From: Drosophila miranda
Taxonomy: Eukaryota > Arthropoda > Insecta > Diptera > Drosophilidae
DNA length: 64,000 nucleotides
NCBI RefSeq assembly: GCF_003369915.1
Contig: NC_046675.1
Span: forward strand, 23,374,001-23,438,000
Direction of reading: 5' to 3'
The position numbers and the translations under genes were made by a program. Shown here one piece after another: positions 58,201 to 64,000 of this stretch (position 1 is its first letter; each line of letters opens with the position of its first letter). The notes beneath the pieces were generated by a model. The model had not been told where the DNA came from. It saw only the letters and a program-made list of their open reading frames with translations, and ran no database searches.

Positions 58201-61200
58201 GATTTTTCTTTATTTGTAATTCATCCTCATAAATCTTTCTATCCTATTGTCTTGATGAAAGCTGAGTCTTAAGTCCATCCTAGAAGTCAGTCCAACGGTC
58301 AAAAAAACAAGTGAAAGGTAAGGAAATTATTTACATTAAAGGTTCATTTGGACTTTCGTTCGTGGCCCTTTATCTTTAATCAGGGATAAACCTTCCAGAG
58401 CAACCCCATGTCCTTGCAATACCCTATTTTCTGACAAACACATTCGCCAAAGGCCGTTCTAGCATTCAACAAAAATTGTTCCTGCCCCTGCTTCTTTCTT
58501 GTGAGGGAGAACTGCTGCCTTTTCTTTTTCTGTGCCAGCGGATGACCCTTTTTAATTGCCCAAAACATTTAAGCAGTTTCACTCCTTTTTGCCTATGAGA
58601 AGGCAGAAAAAAAGGAGACGCATGGCTGAAATTAGTTTAGATCTTTTGGGGGAAGAGTAATGGAAGGGCAGGTGTCCGCTTTTAGGACGAGGGATGGTTG
58701 ACATTCTATCCCCTTCAGCTGCTTAGGGGCCTGTGTCCGGTTAATTGCCTTTGATTGTCGGACCCTGGCGATATCGTTGGCAATTAATTCTCCTTCGATA
58801 TTCATTTTGGATATCCTGTTTCCCTTTTTATGGCGTTTCTTAATTGGGAATTTCAAAAGTTTAGCTAGAGAAGGCAGGCTGCTTGGGACAGCTGCTTCAG
58901 GTTCCAAAAATAGTTGCATTATTAATGGGAATGTCTGAGAATGTGGCAGAAGGCAGAGGGCGGACTCGGAGCGGACTTGGAGCGAACCTCCTTTTGGCCA
59001 GGTTAATGACTGAACTGGCTTAAATGTTGTGCCCCCAAGCTGCCGTGGATTGCATTGGCGCGTTGAATACGTCTTTAATTGTGGGCCAGCGAAAGCGGAA
59101 CGGAAGCACTGTCTTGGCCAGGTGTTTCCAGCGGACATAATCCCATCACCCCATAATCTGCTTAACGTGCTTCCGCTTTGGCTCAATTGAATTGGCTTAA
59201 AATGTTATACAATCGAAAGCTTCTAAGAGGCTTTTGATTTGGTAATATCCTAATATCCTTTCGACTCGTTACTCCATTCAGGAGGATGGATTTGCATAGG
59301 AATCATGGTCATTGATATTGCTAGCCAGTCTTTTCATTTCATTTAATGCATTTTCTTTGTGGTTATACAGTGGAGTCCATTAACAAATATACTCTCTGGC
59401 TAAGCCCACATGCAGCAGAATGAGGATGACGTTGCCTTCCTGCCACGAAAATTGCTCGCCTCTTTCCGAATTAATAACTTTGAAAGCTTCACCTGACCCG
59501 GTCTTTTGGCAAACAAACTTGCGACAGTATAATTTCAAATGCAAATACAAACAGAGGGACAGGGAGAGGGCTGGTAAAGGATACGGCTGAATACGACAGG
59601 ATATATACGTACTGCCGACAGTCGAGTCAGCCATTTTGCATGTCTATTTCAATTTTCAAACTGTGCTGCACAAAAGGCGAGACAAAGAGCCCTGACAAAA
59701 ACTGTAATTTACGAGACAACTACAATTACAGAAACAAACACGCACCAGACGGGTATCGGAGGGGAGGGGACTGGAGACTGGAGACTGCGGGGGACGGACG
59801 CATTTAATGGGGTCTCAAAGGATGTCGGAGCGGGCGAGAATCATTGGATGGGAAAGGGGCATAAGGATGGGGCTAAAGATGACTTCATTGAGAAATTCAT
59901 TTAATGCCAGGCACGGTGCCAGGGCTTAGGACGGACACGCACACACAAGAAGCACGTACGCACGCTCGCTACTGCACAACCGGAAAGTCCATTATGAATG
60001 TGTATTACGAATAGAAAATACCCTATCCAATATATCTTTCGAAAATTATGAAAACTATATGAGAAGTGGTTGAAAAATGTAAGGAAATGTTGTCACAAGG
60101 AGAGGAAATGATACGGCAACGAAATCTGCATTACCTTGCAGATTCATTGATTGTATCTGATTGCTGTACATCTGTATCAAATATGAGCAGAATATTTTGG
60201 GTGCTCTGCACCCTTATGTATTGATTTGCAGACGCTGCAAGACTCTGACAGAAGTCTCTAAGCCAAGCTTCTTTTTGGTCCAGATATTTAGTGGAATTAC
60301 TTATGGATACCATACGATTCCTCCGGGTCCTTCCATTAACAAATAAACCCCACAAATACAGGGGTTCCAAAACAAGGCAACCCCATGCAATGCCCTGTAT
60401 TCCGAGGTAAGAACTACGAGCTCCATAGCAGACCAAGTGTGGACTTCCTGACTCAGATCTTTCTCTTTTGGTCGGCCAACTGGAAAGTTTTCTCCTGACC
60501 CCCCTCCCAAAATGTTGTTGCACTTGCAAACGTGTGTTCAAACGTGTCTGTGTCGTTGTCTGAGCCTTGTGTTTGAATTGTTTATCAAAAAGGCACACAA
60601 ACTCCTGAGCGTGTTTTTATTATTTTCCATTATTTCCAATGCGATTTAATCCAAGAGTGTGTCTTGTGGAAAGTTTTTTTTTTCAGCAAGGGCATAAAAT
60701 GAAACATGCGTTCGGCAAGCAAGAAGTTTCTAGTTCTGTTGGAAAGTTGTTTCTTTCTAGGAAACTTTTGCGATGTCCTGCAGCGACGACAGGCGTCGCC
60801 CAATAGAACTTTCCGAAGAAGAAGAAACGTGGAAGTGCAGTCGGAAAATGGGGGCAAGGAGTAGCCACAAGCAATTATACATTTAGTGCCATAATAAGGT
60901 TAAAGCGGAATGAAAGTTTAATTTAATTGGATTCACAATATTACAAATACCATTTCCTCAGAATCCTCACCTCCTTCTCGCCATTACAGAGTACTTTCGC
61001 ATTCATCTCGTGTTCAACACGTACTCGCCATTCCCTGTTCTTTCCATTCAAATGGAAATTCATGGCACTCGCATATGATTCACAAGTCATTTGAGCTAAT
61101 GAGTCCTGGACAAGAGTGACATTCTCTGGTTTGGCCACATGACTGGAATATTCGTATGACTACCCTTCCCATCTTTCACATCCCTCAATTGCTTGAACAT

Positions 61201-64000
61201 GTCTCTGAACTGGGAGGAATTCATCTCGATGAAGACAAAGATAATTTCCTCTTACAGCTCGAGTAGATATTCCCCCAAACAGAAAGCAATTATGAGTTCC
61301 ACAAGCACTTTCAGCTGGAATTGAAGGCTAAACAGATTTCCAAAATGTAGCCAAAATCCTTCTGTCAATTAAACTTTGGATTTGTGCAAAGTTTTTCTGC
61401 TTGGAATTGAAATTCCTGCTGCAATCATTAGAATTTCTCATGATTTCTCCAATGGAATTCGCTTCAAGGCATTTTTGCATCTGCCAGACCAACTTTCAAT
61501 TAAATTCGTTTCCACTGTAGCCCAAACTTCGGTCGTAATTTCCTATGTACGAGTACTGGCGCCCACACAAACACACACCTTCGTGTAGTAAGCTGTCCAA
61601 GATTAATGACTCTTCCACACAGCTGCTGAAGGGAGATTGCCTCCGCCTCCTCCGCCGACTCTGCCTCTCCTTGTGTATTTCAATAATTAATGCATAAATA
61701 ATGATTTACACAAACTTTGGTCAACCGCTGAGTGGACCATGACCAAAAAAAAAACAACAAAATAAAAAGAACATGGAAAAAGAACCATATATAACCAGTA
61801 AGAACAGCAGGGAGAGGGACTAGTATATGGACTTTCAACACTAACAAGAACTAACCTGATTTTTGTTTTGTGTTGCAATGTTGCTGCTGCTGCTGCTTCC
61901 GTTTCCGCTTTTCCACTCTCACTCTCTCTCTCTCTCTCTCTCACTCTCTTCTCGCCCACAACAACAATACTGCGGAACAGTTAATCCATCATCATTATGA
62001 TTTTTGTATTTCGTTTTCCTTCTCTTAACTTTTTTCAGTTTCAGAAGTATGTTGCTGTTGGCTTTGTTTCAGTGATGCTGCTGATGTTGCTTTCCTCTCA
62101 TGTTGGCCTTTACATAATATCTTTTGAAATTCGTTCTATATTATATTTTTTGCATATGTTTGTGGTGGTGGCACGGCACTTTTGTAAAGGCATTTACAGT
62201 CCTCGCATTTTCTATTGTTTTTTTAATCCCCTTCTGCTGTGTTGTGGGTGGGAGAACTCTAGTAATTAGCTGCGGAGACAATGACAGCTAGCAACAATCG
62301 TTAGATGGAGCAACTACAACAAGTGGCCACTCCTCCTTTGTTTTTATGGGCTAATGCAAATTTAATTGCGGTTTATTTTGCACAGCTGCTGACGCCCCAA
62401 CAATAATAGAAAGCATAATAGAAGGGGCGAAGCTGTGGATACCCTTACAGAGGAATTCCGTATTTTAGTTTGAGTTAAGCGAAAAGAAGAAATGTTTGAA
62501 TTGAATACTGAGAGCTCCTCTCTTAATGCTGTTCAATAATATATATGGCCAAAATCTGATCAAAACGATTATACTCTCTGTCAGAGTACAGGCAATATTC
62601 TGCCCACTTTTCTGTACAATTCTGTACACTTTTGATAGCCAGTGTGCTGTTGCCAATGAAGTTTGTGGCCACATTTTCGAGACCTTATCATGTTTCTTCC
62701 TGTGCTTGCTGTTGCCCTAATTTGCCACGCCCCAGCACGCACACAGGCGCCAAACGCCCACATGCTGTGTGTGCGCCGGGCTCTGCTCATTTGCTTTTCG
62801 CTGTGCGCTCCCCCCCCCAACACTTTGCCCACTTTTCCGGCAAACTTTCAGCTCATTTCTGATATGGCTGTGGGTTTTAATGAGCTTCCCTTCTGATTGT
62901 GGGGGAAAAAATGGGTAAAATCGTGCACTTTCCCAACTGCAAATGGAAGTGGCTGACCAACTTGCCACCTGGGGCCAGCAAGTTGGTCAAAGTAGCAATG
63001 AATGACAGAAGGGAACCACATCAACGAATGACGGAAGAAGCTGCAGCTGATTTGAGGAGTACGTCGTATGTTAGTGGATTGGTAAATTCCTTAACCTCAG
63101 GGCATGTGCCAATGCTTAAGGGCTGTAATTTAAGACCGGCTATTGTGTGCATTGAGGGCTGTTTAACTGCCAGCTAATTGATAACAATTTATATCGGTTT
63201 GTATCGGTTGAAGCTTTTATTTTTTCCAAATATTAATTTGAAGATATAAAACCTGTGTAACCCCTATAAGTATTCATTGCATGACAATTATTAGCAAAGA
63301 AAAGCAAATGCAAGCTACTATTCTGCCCCTAGTTCTTTTAGGAATAAGATGACACACACAGTTGAAGATAATTGGACGGCTTTGAAAATTCTAGGTATCA
63401 CAGAAATAGCTTTATATACGAGTGGTAGAATTTATGATGTATGAATGAATTCCATGTAAACCCCACTTTCAACGCATCACTTGGCCATTGTTGAACAACC
63501 CCTCAGCACACAATAGCAGTCATTGTCGGAGGGCCGGGGCCTGTCTATAGATTGACTCCTTTTTTCCCAAATGCAACAGTGCGTATGCGTTATCTAAACT
63601 TTGAAGAACAATTGTTGCCTTGGTAATTGCAGGTTCAGGGTTCAGGCCAAATGCTGTCGTTGCTTGTTGCTGGATGTCGGATGCCGATGGCAGCTGATGA
63701 TGGGGCTGGCTGGGTGGTCTGGGTAGCAGCTGTTATCACATCCTAATGGTAATGCGATATTCATTGAAGCTGTATTGGCGGCACGACCATGGCACAGCAT
63801 CCTTTCGTTTCTCAGAATCCAAACAGAAATCATAGCATACTTATTTGCGCCGAAAGGCGGCATAGCGGATGCTTACGAGGCCTCCGGCTGTATGCTGCTG
63901 TTGTTGTTGACGTTACTGCTGCTGCTACTGAGCCGTTGCTGCTCCTGCTGCCGATGATGATGATAGCTTATGTAACTAACGCTGCATAAATCCGTGCAAA
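55276..64000. other. Non-coding right part of the window
   Basis: No supported gene on either strand. Simple repeats: (CA)n at 56396-56411, CAGCAGCAG at 56562-56575, (GGTC)n-like at 56925-56956, (CTG) at 61880-61894, (TC)n at 61922-61942 and CTG/TTG-rich sequence near 63891-63952. It may be intronic or intergenic to a gene outside the window. Confidence 0.55.
61922..61942. repeat. (CT)n microsatellite
   Basis: Perfect dinucleotide run followed by CACTCTCTTCTC. Confidence 0.85.

Noticed and set aside
58632..59186. 184-codon minus-strand open frame
   Set aside because: No recognisable domain, codon use like the surrounding non-coding DNA, and no promoter or splice context.

Overview
The window is animal nuclear DNA from a Drosophila. 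Its genes have short introns with GT..AG borders and typical fly core-promoter motifs (Motif 1, DRE, TCT/TOP-like start). The proteins match fly Ksr, Hcs, HDAC3, Snr1, mRpL44, Poldip2, RpL35A and PEK closely in length and motifs. I recall this set as Muller element E genes (83A-B of D. melanogaster). The species cannot be fixed from sequence alone; an obscura-group or similar fly is only a guess.

Region 1 (1-20.6 kb) is gene-dense. It holds the 3' end of ksr (+); Hcs, the biotin-protein ligase gene (-), whose last catalytic exon is not found before ksr; HDAC3 (+), preceded by a 38-codon membrane-peptide ORF in its leader; Snr1 (-) divergent from mRpL44 (+); Poldip2 (-); RpL35A (+); and PEK/PERK (+). 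I resolved exon borders by hand, and the phases close in every complete gene.

Region 2 (20.6-35.5 kb) is one long minus-strand gene for a RASL10-type Ras-like GTPase. Five small exons follow a P-loop exon, with two introns of about 5 kb. An in-frame TAG lies between an upstream low-complexity ORF and the P-loop.

Region 3 (35.5-64 kb) is mostly non-coding, full of microsatellites. It contains two related Helentron/DINE-1 (mini-me)-like elements flanking an AT-rich minisatellite with a 298-bp higher-order period. It also has an intronless casein kinase 1-like gene whose 5' end carries a frame-breaking 197-bp tandem duplication, and a small EF-hand ORF beside an unrecognised acidic ORF.

Functionally the dense cluster is mostly housekeeping: chromatin (HDAC3, Snr1), ribosome (mRpL44, RpL35A), mitochondrion or metabolism (Poldip2, Hcs), and signalling (ksr, PEK). 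The leads most worth checking are the leader smORF before HDAC3, the uORFs before PEK, the sequence shared upstream of the two ribosomal-protein genes, the TAG in the GTPase gene, the missing Hcs exon and the duplicated CK1 start.
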